Of a DNA stretch of 64,000 nucleotides, positions 26,192 through 34,785 are shown one piece after another. Location: positions 1,054,001 through 1,118,000 of the forward strand of contig NZ_LIPG01000002.1 in NCBI RefSeq assembly GCF_001905505.1, in the 5' to 3' direction. The notes below the pieces were generated by a model, which saw only the letters and a list, made by a program, of their open reading frames with translations, did no database searches and was not told the origin of the DNA. Origin of the DNA: Streptomyces sp. CB02058. GTDB taxonomy: Bacteria > Actinomycetota > Actinomycetes > Streptomycetales > Streptomycetaceae. Both the position numbers and the translations under genes were made by a program. Positions within the stretch are counted from its first letter, which is position 1, and each line of letters starts with the position of its first letter.

Positions 26192-27127
26192 GTGGGCTGG
26201 ACGGTCCTCTACATCGCATTCGGCATAGTGGCGCTGTGGCTGCTGGGCGAGGTGCTGCTGCAGTACAAGGCGCGCCTGCGCTGGCGTCTGCTCGCCTTCG
26301 CCGGCTTCCTCGGTGTGGTCCTCGGTGTGCTCATCCCGTCCGTGCTGGTGATCGCCGTCGGGGCCATCGCCTTCGCGACGGGGCAGACCTATGTGACGCT
26401 CTCCTTCCGGCGGGGCTTCTCGACGGGATGGGCCATAGGCGGCAACCCCGGTGAGAGCCGCCGTCGCCGCGGGGGCGGCGCCCAGGGCGCGCAGAAGCCC
26501 ACCCTCGAGGTCTCCGACCTGGAGTACCAGGGCGCCCCCGAGGCGGAGACCGCCCACTCTGCGGTCTACGAACCCCAGCCGATGCCGGACGACACCGGGC
26601 AGTACGGCATCTACAGCGACTCCTCCACGGGCAACGGCGGCGACCGTCAGGGCCAGGGGCACGACCAGCACGGCGAACCGCAGCCGCAGTACGCCGCCTA
26701 CGACCCGTACACCGATTACGGGCAGCAGGCCCAGGACCCGTACGGCCAGGGCGGTTACCCGGCCCAGGACACCCATCAGGGCCAGGGCACCTACACCGGT
26801 CAGTACGACTACGGCACGGACCCGGCGGGCTATCCCGCCTACTCCGACCCGTACATCGGCACCGGAGGCACCGGAGGCGCCGCGAGCACCGGGCAGTACG
26901 CCTCGTACGACAGCTACGGCAACGGCTACGACTCCTACGGCGGCGGACAGCAGCCCGCCGACCCCTACGCCGGGCAGTACGCCTCCGACACCCCGCCCGG
27001 CGGAGTGTGGGTGCCGCAGCAGCGCGAGAGCGAGCAGTACCCCCCGCTGCCGCCGGAAGCCCCCGTCCAGCCCGCCCCGTACGGGAACGGGTACGACACC
27101 GGGCAGAACGAGCAGTACCGCTACTGA
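26192..27127 (+). CDS. Membrane protein with long Tyr/Gly/Gln-rich disordered tail
   Basis: 311 residues. Two N-terminal TM segments (LYIAFGIVALWLLGEVLL and LAFAGFLGVVLGVLIPSVLV, then a third weaker one) are followed by a basic patch ESRRRRGGG and a ~200-residue low-complexity cytoplasmic tail. The tail is rich in Tyr, Gly, Gln, Asp and Pro with repeated DPY, GQY and YGQ motifs (for example DPYGQGGYPAQD) and ends QNEQYRY. GTG 26192 has AGGAGGGGG upstream. No named domain is recognised. Tail composition is prion-like and could drive self-association or serve as a Tyr/Ser phosphorylation surface; this is inference. Confidence 0.85.
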   Translation: MGWTVLYIAFGIVALWLLGEVLLQYKARLRWRLLAFAGFLGVVLGVLIPSVLVIAVGAIAFATGQTYVTLSFRRGFSTGWAIGGNPGESRRRRGGGAQGAQKPTLEVSDLEYQGAPEAETAHSAVYEPQPMPDDTGQYGIYSDSSTGNGGDRQGQGHDQHGEPQPQYAAYDPYTDYGQQAQDPYGQGGYPAQDTHQGQGTYTGQYDYGTDPAGYPAYSDPYIGTGGTGGAASTGQYASYDSYGNGYDSYGGGQQPADPYAGQYASDTPPGGVWVPQQRESEQYPPLPPEAPVQPAPYGNGYDTGQNEQYRY

Positions 27128-27188
27128 CCCGCGTGCCTCGGCGTGGAGGCCGCGGCGGCCGTGCGCGGAACGACGAGCCGGCCGCGGC

Positions 27189-28685
27189 TCACCGGGAGCC
27201 GCGGAAGCCGTCGCCCTCCACGACGAGACCGGCGACCAGGGCACCCGACATGCCGGCGTGCGCCAGCCCGCCGCCGGGGTGGGACCAGCCGCCCGCCAGA
27301 TAGAGGCCCGGCAGCGGGGTGCGGTTCCCCGCGTGCAGATACCCGCCCGCCGCCCCGGCCAGGGCCGGAGCCGGCACCGAACCGCCCTCCGCGCCGGTGT
27401 CGGCCGAGGTCTCGGCGGGGGTGCGCACCTCCGTGTGGAGTATCCGCTCGCGCAGGCCGGGAACCGCCTGGGCCGCCCGGTCGATCACCGAGTCCGTGAA
27501 CCGCGCGCGCAGCACCGGGTCCGTCCAGTCGACGGGCCCCTGAGGGGCGGCCGTCACCACGAGGGTCACCGCCTCGTGCTCCTCGTCGGGGCGGGTGGCC
27601 TGGTCGTCCGGCCGCAGCACCGTCACCGTGGGCCGCTCGGCCGTCCGGCCGCCGAACACCGCCTCCTGCTCCGCGGCCGGGTCTGCGGCATGCACCACCG
27701 TCCGGTGCACGGTGCCCGGCTCCCGGGCGCCGCTCAGCGACAGCATGGCGACGAAGCGGCCCGGTACCGGTGCCTCACCCCGCCCGGCGGGCGCCGCCTC
27801 CCGGACCGGCAGGAGCCCGGGCGCGGGCTGCGCGCCAACGACCACATGGTCGGCCTCCACGCTCCGGCCGTCCGCCAGCTCGATCCCGGCGGCCCGGCCG
27901 TCCTTCTCGGCCACCCGGACCACCTCGGCGCCGAAGACGAATTCCACCTTGCGGGCCAGGCACCGCTCGTACACCGCGTCGGCCAGCGCACGCATGCCCC
28001 CGGCGACGTACCAGCTGCCGAAGGTCTCCTCCATGTACGGCAGGAGAGCCGCGGCGGCCGGGGCGCGGCGGGGGTCGAGGCCGTAGGACAGGGCGTATCC
28101 GTCGAGGAGGGCGGCCAGCCGGGGGTCGGCCAGCTCCCAGGCGCCGATCTCCGCCACCGTCCCCGCCTGCCGGGGGGACCGCAGCAGCCTGCGCACACGC
28201 ACCGAGGGGTAGGGGTCGCGGGCCAGCACCTCCCGGTCCTCGCGCAGCGGCTCCTCCAGCAGCGGTCTGCGCGACCGGTCCCAGGCGGTCCCCGCACGGT
28301 CCAGGAACTCCCCCCAGCGGGCACCCGCCCCCGCCCCGAGGGCCTGGTCCAGCGCGCCCACCACCCCCGCCCGTGAGGCGTTGGGCAGCGACACCGCGGT
28401 GCCGTCGGCGAAGAGATGACGGCTCGCCGGATCCACCTGGGTCAGCGTGACGCACTGCTCCAGCGGCTCCTTGCCCGTCTTCACGAACAGGTCGCGATAG
28501 ACCGCGGGCAGGTGCAGCAGTCCGGGGCCGGTGTCGAAGACGAAGCCGTCCCGGGCATACCTGCCGAGCGAGCCGCCATGGGTCCCGGACCGCTCGTACA
28601 CCGTCACCCGGTGGCCTGCCACGGCGAGCCGGGCGGCCGCCGCCATCGCGCCCGTCCCGGCGCCGATCACCGCAATTCGTGCCAT
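27189..28685 (-). CDS. CrtI/phytoene-desaturase-like FAD oxidoreductase
   Basis: 498 residues. The N-terminal FAD motif IAVIGAGTGAMAAAARLAVAGHRVTVYER is typical of the family (residues 4-32), followed by GGSLGRYARDGFVFDTGPGLLHLP, and the C-terminal FAD block LYLAGGWSHPGGGLAHAGMSGALVAGL. These are the CrtI/ amine-oxidase landmarks. No carotenoid genes are nearby, so this lone paralogue may act on another isoprenoid or lipid; the substrate is unknown. ATG 28685 is chosen by family start; AAGG is weakly placed upstream. Confidence 0.88.
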   Translation of the reverse strand: MARIAVIGAGTGAMAAAARLAVAGHRVTVYERSGTHGGSLGRYARDGFVFDTGPGLLHLPAVYRDLFVKTGKEPLEQCVTLTQVDPASRHLFADGTAVSLPNASRAGVVGALDQALGAGAGARWGEFLDRAGTAWDRSRRPLLEEPLREDREVLARDPYPSVRVRRLLRSPRQAGTVAEIGAWELADPRLAALLDGYALSYGLDPRRAPAAAALLPYMEETFGSWYVAGGMRALADAVYERCLARKVEFVFGAEVVRVAEKDGRAAGIELADGRSVEADHVVVGAQPAPGLLPVREAAPAGRGEAPVPGRFVAMLSLSGAREPGTVHRTVVHAADPAAEQEAVFGGRTAERPTVTVLRPDDQATRPDEEHEAVTLVVTAAPQGPVDWTDPVLRARFTDSVIDRAAQAVPGLRERILHTEVRTPAETSADTGAEGGSVPAPALAGAAGGYLHAGNRTPLPGLYLAGGWSHPGGGLAHAGMSGALVAGLVVEGDGFRGSR

Positions 28686-28716
28686 GTCAGTGACCTTAAG
28701 GGGTGCCACCGACAGA

Positions 28717-29334
28717 TCATCCGGGAGGCCGGTGGCCACCCGCTCCGGCCAGGTTCCTCTCCTCGCGGCGCTGCGCCCTGCGGCGCAGGAACCGGCGGAT
28801 GCGGGAGGCCAGGAAGAGCAGTATCACCAGGCCGAGCAGCAGCAGGACGGCGGCGATGACGGCCGCGGCCACCGGGTTGAAGACCGCGAAGGTGATGATC
28901 CCGGCGACGCCGAGGTCCTCCGCGAGGCTGACCCCGATGTTGCTGAACGGCTCGGGGGAGGTGTTGACCGCCATCCTGGTGCCGGCCTTCACCAGATGGC
29001 TCATCAGCGCGGTGGAACCCCCGACGGCTCCGGCCGCCAGCTCCGGCAGGGACCCGCTCTCCCCGGCCAGCAGCGCGGCGACCACCGCCCCGGCCACGGG
29101 ACGGATCACCGTGTGGACCGTGTCCCAGGCCGAGTCGACGTACGGGATCTTGTCGGCGACCGCCTCGCAGAGGAAGAGCACCCCGGCGACCACGAGCACG
29201 TCCGTGCGCTGGAGCGACGCCGGCACCTCGTCGGTGAGCCCGGTCGCGCCGAAGACGCCGAGGAGGAGGACCACCGCGTAGGCGTTGATCCCGCTCGCCC
29301 AGCCGCTGGTGAACACCAAGGGGAGTACGGACAC
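28717..29334 (-). CDS. DUF4126 integral membrane protein
   Basis: 205 residues with about five hydrophobic segments. The N-terminal motif TSGWASGINAYAVVLLLGV and the block KIPYVDSAWDTVHTVIRPVAGAV are characteristic of DUF4126, a bacterial family of unknown function. The tail is basic (RIRRFLRRRAQRREERN). GTG 29334 is preceded by TACGAT seven bases away on the minus strand, suggesting a leaderless transcript. It is 31 bp upstream of the CrtI-like gene on the same strand, so the two probably form an operon. Confidence 0.82.
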   Translation of the reverse strand: MSVLPLVFTSGWASGINAYAVVLLLGVFGATGLTDEVPASLQRTDVLVVAGVLFLCEAVADKIPYVDSAWDTVHTVIRPVAGAVVAALLAGESGSLPELAAGAVGGSTALMSHLVKAGTRMAVNTSPEPFSNIGVSLAEDLGVAGIITFAVFNPVAAAVIAAVLLLLGLVILLFLASRIRRFLRRRAQRREERNLAGAGGHRPPG

Positions 29335-29685
29335 GGACGCGATCGTAGCCAGTGGGACAGGCGCCGGGGTGGGCGCTGCCACACAGGCCTGAGTATCTCT
29401 ACCTAGTGCGCGAGATGAGTAGGGATGCGGATAGGCCCTGACCTGCGCAGACGGAAGAGTGGAGACCACGGAAGGGGCGCGGCGCCCGGACCGCCGGCAC
29501 GGGGCGGCGGAACGGAGCCGCACCCCGGAAGCAACGGGGGCACACGACGCGGAGCTCCGGGACCACGGGGGAACGAGGTCACGGGGGAGGGCTCCGCGGC
29601 GGTACCGGGCGCCGGTCCGGTGGAATTCGGGGGGATCGGATTCCACCGGGCCGGCGCTTCTCCGTGTGCCGGGAGCCCTGGGTCC
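29335..29685. other. Intergenic region, 351 bp, no gene seen
   Basis: It lies between the TetR gene (3' end) and the DUF4126 gene (5' end), both on the minus strand. It contains an AT-richer patch at about 29390-29430 with GAGTATCTCTACCTAG and GATGAGTAGGGATGCGG, and a hairpin next to the TetR stop. The remainder is GC-rich with no coding signal. Confidence 0.6.
29617..29649 (-). terminator. Hairpin after the TetR gene
   Basis: Perfect 10-bp arms CCGGTGGAAT (29617-29626) and ATTCCACCGG (29640-29649), 37 bp after the TetR stop codon. Confidence 0.55.
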
Positions 29686-30297
29686 TCAGTGCCCGCTGAC
29701 GCGGCCGTGCAGGAGCAGGGACAGGGCGGAGTGCACGTCGTCGAGCGTCCGCTCCGGCTGGAACGCCTGCCAGTCGAGTGCCGCCACGAGCACCATCCCG
29801 ACCAGGGCGGCGGCCGTCAGCTGTACGTCGATCTCCTCGCTGAGCTCGCCGCCCGCGACACCCTCCCGGAGCACGCCCTCGACGACGGCGACCGCCTGCT
29901 GGCGCAGCACGAGAAGGGTCGACTGCCAGGCGCGGTTGGTGCGCCAGAGCTCCGCGACGTACAGCTGGGTGAAGGCCGGGTAGCGGTCGATGAAGACCAG
30001 GCCCGCCCTGATCATCGCGTCCAGCGCCTCCACGCGGGTGCCGCCGCGCGCGTCCGTCCCGTCGGCGGCGGTGCGCAGCGACTGCGTGAGAAGTCCGACG
30101 CCGTGCCGCAGCAGCTCCTCGAAGAGCTCGGTCTTGCTCTTGAAGTTGTAGTAGACCGTGCCCTTGGCGACCCCGGCCCGCTCCGCGATCTCGTCCACCG
30201 TGGTCGCGGAGAAGCCCTTCTCCGCGATGAGGGTGACCGCCGCCTCGTAGAGCTTCTGCCGGGTGATCTGGCGGCGTGTGGTGCTACTGCTGTCCAT
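29686..30297 (-). CDS. TetR-family transcriptional regulator
   Basis: 203 residues. The N-terminal DNA-binding domain is typical: RRQITRQKLYEAAVTLIAEKGFSATTVDEIAERAGVAKGTVYYNF in order (residues 8-52), with the recognition helix KGTVYYNFKSK. The C-terminal half is the variable ligand-binding domain. It is the last gene of an apparent ABC ATPase - YhgE - TetR operon, 29 bp after the YhgE stop. A strong palindrome at the head of the operon (33230-33257) is its probable operator, giving autoregulation. Ligand unknown; such regulators often sense toxic amphiphiles. Confidence 0.92.
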   Translation of the reverse strand: MDSSSTTRRQITRQKLYEAAVTLIAEKGFSATTVDEIAERAGVAKGTVYYNFKSKTELFEELLRHGVGLLTQSLRTAADGTDARGGTRVEALDAMIRAGLVFIDRYPAFTQLYVAELWRTNRAWQSTLLVLRQQAVAVVEGVLREGVAGGELSEEIDVQLTAAALVGMVLVAALDWQAFQPERTLDDVHSALSLLLHGRVSGH

Positions 30298-30326
30298 GCA
30301 CACGATTCTCACAGGTCCCGGAGCCG

Positions 30327-32414
30327 TCACAGACTCAGCTCCGGGTGGAGCCGGTCCAGGGTCCACACCTGCTTGCGCCGGGCGGCCAGCGCGGTCAGCG
30401 CCAGGGCGCCCGCGGTGAAGGCCAGCAGCACCGCGCAGCCCTGCCAGACGGGGCCGAGCCCGCCGCCCGTGATCAGCCGGCGCAGCCCCTCCACGACGTA
30501 GGTCATCGGCAGACAGGGATGGATCGCCCCGAAGAACCCCGGGCTGGTCTGGACGGGGTACGTGCCTCCGGCCGAGGTCAGCTGGAGCATCAGGACCGCC
30601 AGGACGAGGATCCGCCCCGCGGCGCCGAAGCGGGCGTTCAGCCACTGCACGATCGCCGCGAAGCAGCAGGTGACCAGGGCCAGGAAGCCGAGCGTCCCGG
30701 CGGCATGCGTCATCTGCAGTCCGAGCCGCCAGTGCAGCACGGACATCAGGGCCGCCACCTGGAGCAGCCCGATCGCGGCCACCGGCAGCCAGCCCGCGAA
30801 GGCGATGCGCCAGGCCGGCGCCCCGGCCGACAGCGCCCGCCGGTTGAGCGGCTGGATCAGCATGTACGCCACCATCGCGCCCACCCACAGCGAGAGCGGG
30901 ATGAAGTAGGGGGCGAAGCCGGTGCCGTAGTTGGGCGCCGCGTGCAGCGAGGAGGAGGCCAGCTGTACGGGGTCCGCCATGACACCGGTCCGGGCGTCGC
31001 GGTCCTCCTTGTCGTAGTCGGGGATCTTGCCGACGCCGTCGTTCAGGCCCTGGGCGAGCGTCGCGGAGCCGTCTCCGAGCCGGTAGAGCCCGCTCTTCAG
31101 GCCGGCCGCGCCCGTCTTGAGCTTCTTGACCCCGGCGTCCAGATCGCCCGCGCCCGCCCTGGCGGTGCCCAGTCCGGTGTGGAGCGCGTCGGCGCCCGAG
31201 GCGACCTTGTGCGCCCCGGTGTTGAGCTTGTTGATCCTCGCGACGGCCGACTCCAGGTCCGTGTCGAGGTGCGGCGAGCGCTTCGCGAGCGCGTCCGCCT
31301 GCTTCTCCAGGGTGGCCAGCCGGGTGCGCAGCTCGGCGAGGTCGCCCTTCTGGTTCGTGACCAGGGCGTTCACGTCGTCGGCGACATCGGCGACGTCCGC
31401 CGCCGCGGTACTGGCCCGCTTCAGCTGCGGACAGACCCCGGGATCGGGCAGGGTCTGTTCCTCGCAGCGCGTGCGGTACACGTCGGCCAGTTCGCCGGAG
31501 GCGGTGTGGGCGGCGGCCGAGGCGGTGGGTGCCGTCTCCACCAGCAGGTCGAGGTTGTCCCGTACGGCCTTCGACGAGTCGGCGACCAGCCGGGCCGTGT
31601 CCCCGATGGCCTTGCCGTTGTCCTTGAGGAAGGGGCGTATGTCGGCGGCGGCCTTGTTCACCCCGTCGGCGAGCAGCTGGGTCCCGCCTGCCACCTGCCG
31701 GGAGCCCGTCTCCAGGTCGCCCGCGCCCTTGTCGAGCCGGGTGATGCCCGTGGAGAGCCTGCCGCTTCCCGACTTGGCGTCCTTGAGGCCGGCCGCGAGC
31801 TCCTTGGAGCCTTCCTTCGCCTTCCTGATGCCGCTTTCGAGGTCGTCGGCCCCCTTGGCCGCCTTCGCCGTCGCGTCGTGCAGGCCGGAGAAGTTGATGA
31901 AGATCCGGTCGAGGAAGCCGCGCGAGGCCTTCGTGGACGCGGCGCTGCGGACCTCGGCGAACACCGTCCTGGAGATCTGGCCGACGATGTAGTTGTTGGC
32001 GTCGTTCGTACGGACCTGGAGGGCGCCGGTCTCCGGGGCGTCACCGCCGCTGGACGCGATCCGCTCGCTGAAGTCCGCCGGCATGGTCAGCGAGAGGTAG
32101 TACGTCCCGTCCTCCAGGCCCCGCTCGGCCTCGGCGGAGCCGACCTCGTGCCAGTCGAAGACCTCGGAGTCGAGGAGCCGGCCGGCGATCTCGTCCCCGG
32201 CGGCGAGGTGTTCGCCCCCGGTCCGTGTGCCCTTGTCGTCGTTGACCAGGGCGACCGGGATGCGGTCGAGCCGGCCGTACGGGTCCCAGAACGACCAGAG
32301 GTAGAGGGCTCCGTAGAGCAGCGGCAGCAGGAGGAGTGCCACGAGCGCGGCACGCGGCATCCGGCCCCTGCCGAACCTCCGCAGCTCAAGCGCGGCCAGC
32401 TTCGGCGATCGCAT
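30327..32414 (-). CDS. YhgE/Pip-family ABC-2-like membrane protein
   Basis: 695 residues. One TM segment near the N-terminus (ALVALLLLPLLYGALYLWSF) is followed by the family signature RIPVALVNDDKGT, a ~400-residue extracellular region of helical coiled-coil heptads with many KGA/LDKGAGDLETG repeats, and five C-terminal TM segments. This is the layout of YhgE/Pip (phage infection) proteins and of MmpL/ESX-like accessory exporters. The start overlaps the ATPase gene by 29 bp. Together with the ATPase it may form an export system, with TetR control downstream. Confidence 0.9.
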   Translation of the reverse strand: MRSPKLAALELRRFGRGRMPRAALVALLLLPLLYGALYLWSFWDPYGRLDRIPVALVNDDKGTRTGGEHLAAGDEIAGRLLDSEVFDWHEVGSAEAERGLEDGTYYLSLTMPADFSERIASSGGDAPETGALQVRTNDANNYIVGQISRTVFAEVRSAASTKASRGFLDRIFINFSGLHDATAKAAKGADDLESGIRKAKEGSKELAAGLKDAKSGSGRLSTGITRLDKGAGDLETGSRQVAGGTQLLADGVNKAAADIRPFLKDNGKAIGDTARLVADSSKAVRDNLDLLVETAPTASAAAHTASGELADVYRTRCEEQTLPDPGVCPQLKRASTAAADVADVADDVNALVTNQKGDLAELRTRLATLEKQADALAKRSPHLDTDLESAVARINKLNTGAHKVASGADALHTGLGTARAGAGDLDAGVKKLKTGAAGLKSGLYRLGDGSATLAQGLNDGVGKIPDYDKEDRDARTGVMADPVQLASSSLHAAPNYGTGFAPYFIPLSLWVGAMVAYMLIQPLNRRALSAGAPAWRIAFAGWLPVAAIGLLQVAALMSVLHWRLGLQMTHAAGTLGFLALVTCCFAAIVQWLNARFGAAGRILVLAVLMLQLTSAGGTYPVQTSPGFFGAIHPCLPMTYVVEGLRRLITGGGLGPVWQGCAVLLAFTAGALALTALAARRKQVWTLDRLHPELSL

Positions 32415-33216
32415 CGGCCGTCTCCTTCTCCGTGGTCGTCTCGTCGGTGGTCCCGGTGGTCCCGGTGGTCCCGGTGGTGGCCTCGCCGGCCGTATCGCCG
32501 GTGGGCGTCCCGGCCCCGCCGGCCGGGCGGGTGCGGACGGTCAGCGCCCCCTCGGGCGCCTCGCTGCACACGGCCAGCACCGTGGTGCCGCCGTCCGCGA
32601 GGGTGCGCAGCAGCTCCCAGGTCCGCGAACGGTCCGCCGCGGAGAGCTTGAGATCGATGTCGTCCACCGCGAGGAGCCTCGGACGGCCCATCAGGGCCAG
32701 GGCGACGGACAGGCGCAGAGCCTCGAGGCGCTCCAGGTCGCGCACGGAGGTCCGCTCGGCCTTGGGCAGGGCCGTCGGGTCCAGTCCGGCGGCCTCCAGG
32801 GAGGTGTCGATCAACGACCGGGCCGTGGCGGTGCGTCGGGCGCGGGAGCGCAGCAGGGTGCGCGGCGAGGAGTCGAAACGGCGCTGCAGCAGGGCGCGTT
32901 CCCGCAGATGCTCGGCGACGGTGAACGAGGGGTCCAGCTCGCTGACCCCGGGGACGGGACCCAGCGCGCTGAACCGGCGTACGGCGGCGAGCCGGCCGGG
33001 GAGGCGCTCACCACCGACCTCGGCGTGACCCCGGGTGGCGCGCATCCTGCCGGTGAGCGCGAGCAGCAGACAGGTGCGGCCGGAGCCCGACGGCCCCTCG
33101 ACCGCGACGAGCGATCCGGGCCCCGCGGTGAACCCCACGTCCCGGAAGGCCCAGCCCCGCGACCCCTTCAGTCCGAAGTCCTCGGCGCTCAGCGCCGCCC
33201 CGTGCGGGCTGTCCAC
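32386..33216 (-). CDS. ABC-type ATPase with degenerate signature motif
   Basis: 276 residues. Walker A is GPSGSGRT. The region where LSGGQ should be reads SVRDLERLEALRLSVALAL, without the Gly-Gly, and the Walker B end is LLAVDDID with Asp in place of the usual catalytic Glu. The C-terminal ~40 residues are a Thr/Gly/Glu-rich linker (TTGTTGTTGTTDETTTE) coded by a 9-bp tandem repeat. It may bind but hydrolyse ATP poorly. First gene of the operon; GTG 33216 has GGGGTGGGG upstream, and its promoter is covered by a TetR-type palindrome. Confidence 0.82.
   Translation of the reverse strand: MDSPHGAALSAEDFGLKGSRGWAFRDVGFTAGPGSLVAVEGPSGSGRTCLLLALTGRMRATRGHAEVGGERLPGRLAAVRRFSALGPVPGVSELDPSFTVAEHLRERALLQRRFDSSPRTLLRSRARRTATARSLIDTSLEAAGLDPTALPKAERTSVRDLERLEALRLSVALALMGRPRLLAVDDIDLKLSAADRSRTWELLRTLADGGTTVLAVCSEAPEGALTVRTRPAGGAGTPTGDTAGEATTGTTGTTGTTDETTTEKETADAIAEAGRA
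32445..32479 (-). repeat. 9-bp tandem repeat coding Thr-Gly-Thr
   Basis: Nearly four copies of CGGTGGTCC in the 3' part of the ABC ATPase gene. Copy-number change would lengthen or shorten the linker in steps of three residues without a frameshift. Confidence 0.8.
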
Positions 33217-33229
33217 GACCCCACCCCCG

Positions 33230-33257
33230 TTTTTGCACTGACCAGTCAGTGCAAAAA
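33230..33257 (-). promoter_or_regulatory. TetR-type operator at the ABC/YhgE/TetR operon promoter
   Basis: TTTTTGCACTGAC-CA-GTCAGTGCAAAAA: perfect 13-bp arms around a 2-bp centre, 13 bp before the GTG of the ATPase gene. Length and the TGAC-CA-GTCA core fit TetR-family operators. The opposite-strand HEPN-like gene starts 127 bp away and could share the control. Confidence 0.8.
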
Positions 33258-33384
33258 ACTAACCCGAACTCGCGCTCGAAGCAAAATGCAAGGTCAGAGG
33301 GGGATTTCGGGGAATTGTCAGTGGGGGCCGTCACGATGGATACAGACGGCCACGGAGCCGTCACACGACGACAGGAGGTTCGTC

Positions 33385-33924
33385 ATGGCCCGCTCGTCCG
33401 CAGCCGCCGCCCCGCGGCGCCGCGCAGGCAGCCCTGCCCCCTCACTGACCGGTCCGGCAACCGACGTCCACCCCGTGCTCCGCCGCGCCACGGCGCCGCC
33501 CGCCGCCCTCGATCTGCTCGCCCAGGCCCACGCGGGGCTGGACGAGGCCGCCGTGCTCGACGTGCCCAACGAGCGGTACGCCACCGCGCATCTCGCCGCG
33601 CTGCGCACCGCGGCGGCCGTCCTCGCCGCCCGCGGCCGGCCCGAGACGAACAAACGCCGCAGGGAGCGGATTCGCAGCGCCTGGGAGGTGTTGCCCGACA
33701 TCGCTCCCGAACTCACCGAATGGAGCGCCCTGTTCGCCTCCGGGGCCCGGCGAAGGGCGCGTGCGGAGGCGGGCATACCCGGCGCCGCCAGCAGCCGGGA
33801 CGCGGACGACCTGCTGCGCGACGCGGCCATGTTCCTGCGCCTGGTCGAGCGGTTGCTGGTCCTCCAGCCCGTCCTTCCGCAGCCCCGGCGGGACGGGCAG
33901 GACAGGCGGCGCGACGGGGAGTGA
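33385..33924 (+). CDS. SAV_6107-family HEPN-domain protein
   Basis: 179 residues, all-helical. The central block (DLLAQAHAGLDEAAVLDVPNERYATAHLAALRTAAAVLA, spanning about residues 43-85) is the core of the actinobacterial SAV_6107 family, grouped with HEPN domains. The usual HEPN RNase motif RX4-6H is not obvious, so nuclease activity should not be assumed. The Arg/Lys-rich stretch RPETNKRRRERIRSAW follows. The ATG at 33385 has a perfect AGGAGG six bases upstream. Divergent from the ABC operon; next gene is a methyltransferase. Biological role unknown. Confidence 0.8.
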   Translation: MARSSAAAAPRRRAGSPAPSLTGPATDVHPVLRRATAPPAALDLLAQAHAGLDEAAVLDVPNERYATAHLAALRTAAAVLAARGRPETNKRRRERIRSAWEVLPDIAPELTEWSALFASGARRRARAEAGIPGAASSRDADDLLRDAAMFLRLVERLLVLQPVLPQPRRDGQDRRRDGE

Positions 33925-34026
33925 CCAGGAGGGCGGTGCGAGGCAATAGGGTGGAGAGGACCCGTACCACCTGCACCGTTCACGCCCCGCCGTCCGTGGC
34001 GGTACCGCGCCGAGGAGTCAATCGCC

Positions 34027-34785
34027 GTGTCGGACCAGCTGCGCCCCCGCGCCTCCCTCCGTACCGCTGTGGTCTGGGAGGTTCTCAAGGACGCCCTCGA
34101 GCGCCGGGTCAAGGCGACCGGCAGGGAAGCCCTGGACGTGCTGGACACCGGCGGGGGCACCGGCAACTTCGCGGTGCCCGTCGCCCGCCTCGGCCACCGG
34201 GTCACCGTCGTCGACCCCAGCCCCAACGCCCTGTTCGCGCTGGAGCGCCGTGCCGACGAGGCCGGGGTCGCCGATCGGGTCCGCGGTGTCCAGGGGGACA
34301 TCCTCGGCCTGTTCGACGTGGTGGAGCGCAACGGCTACGACGCGGTGCTGTGCCACGGCGTCCTGGAGTACGTGGACGACCCCGCCGAAGGCGTGCGGAA
34401 CGCGGTCGACGCCCTCCGCCCCTCCGGTGCGCTCAGCCTGCTCGGTGCGGGACTCGGCGGTGCCGTCCTGGCCAGGGCGCTCGCGGGCCACTTCACCGAG
34501 GCCCGGCAGGCGCTGACGGACCCCGACGGCCGCTGGGGCGCCGGCGACCCCGTGCCCCGCAGGTTCACCGCCGGCCAGCTGTCGGCACTCGTCACCGACG
34601 CGGGTGTCGAGGTCGGCGCGGTACACGGTGTGCGGGTCTTCGCCGACCTCGTGCCCGGCGTTCTCGTGGACACCGAGCCGGGCGCGATGGATGAGCTCCT
34701 CAGGCTGGAGGCGGCCGTCGCCGAACTGCCGGCCTTCCACTCCGTGGCGACCCAGCTGCACGTTCTGGGGGAGAAGCGCGCCTGA
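34027..34785 (+). CDS. SAM-dependent methyltransferase
   Basis: 252 residues, class I Rossmann-type methyltransferase. Motif I is VLDTGGGTGNFAVPVA, the acidic loop is VTVVDPSPNA, and motif IV region is YDAVLCHGVLEYVDDP. The fold pattern resembles small-molecule methyltransferases of the SmtA/CmoM type; YDAVLCHGVLEY is close to that group. Substrate unknown. GTG start without a strong ribosome site; CGAGGAG lies at about 34010-34016. It precedes the DUF3040 gene by 301 bp. Confidence 0.87.
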   Translation: MSDQLRPRASLRTAVVWEVLKDALERRVKATGREALDVLDTGGGTGNFAVPVARLGHRVTVVDPSPNALFALERRADEAGVADRVRGVQGDILGLFDVVERNGYDAVLCHGVLEYVDDPAEGVRNAVDALRPSGALSLLGAGLGGAVLARALAGHFTEARQALTDPDGRWGAGDPVPRRFTAGQLSALVTDAGVEVGAVHGVRVFADLVPGVLVDTEPGAMDELLRLEAAVAELPAFHSVATQLHVLGEKRA

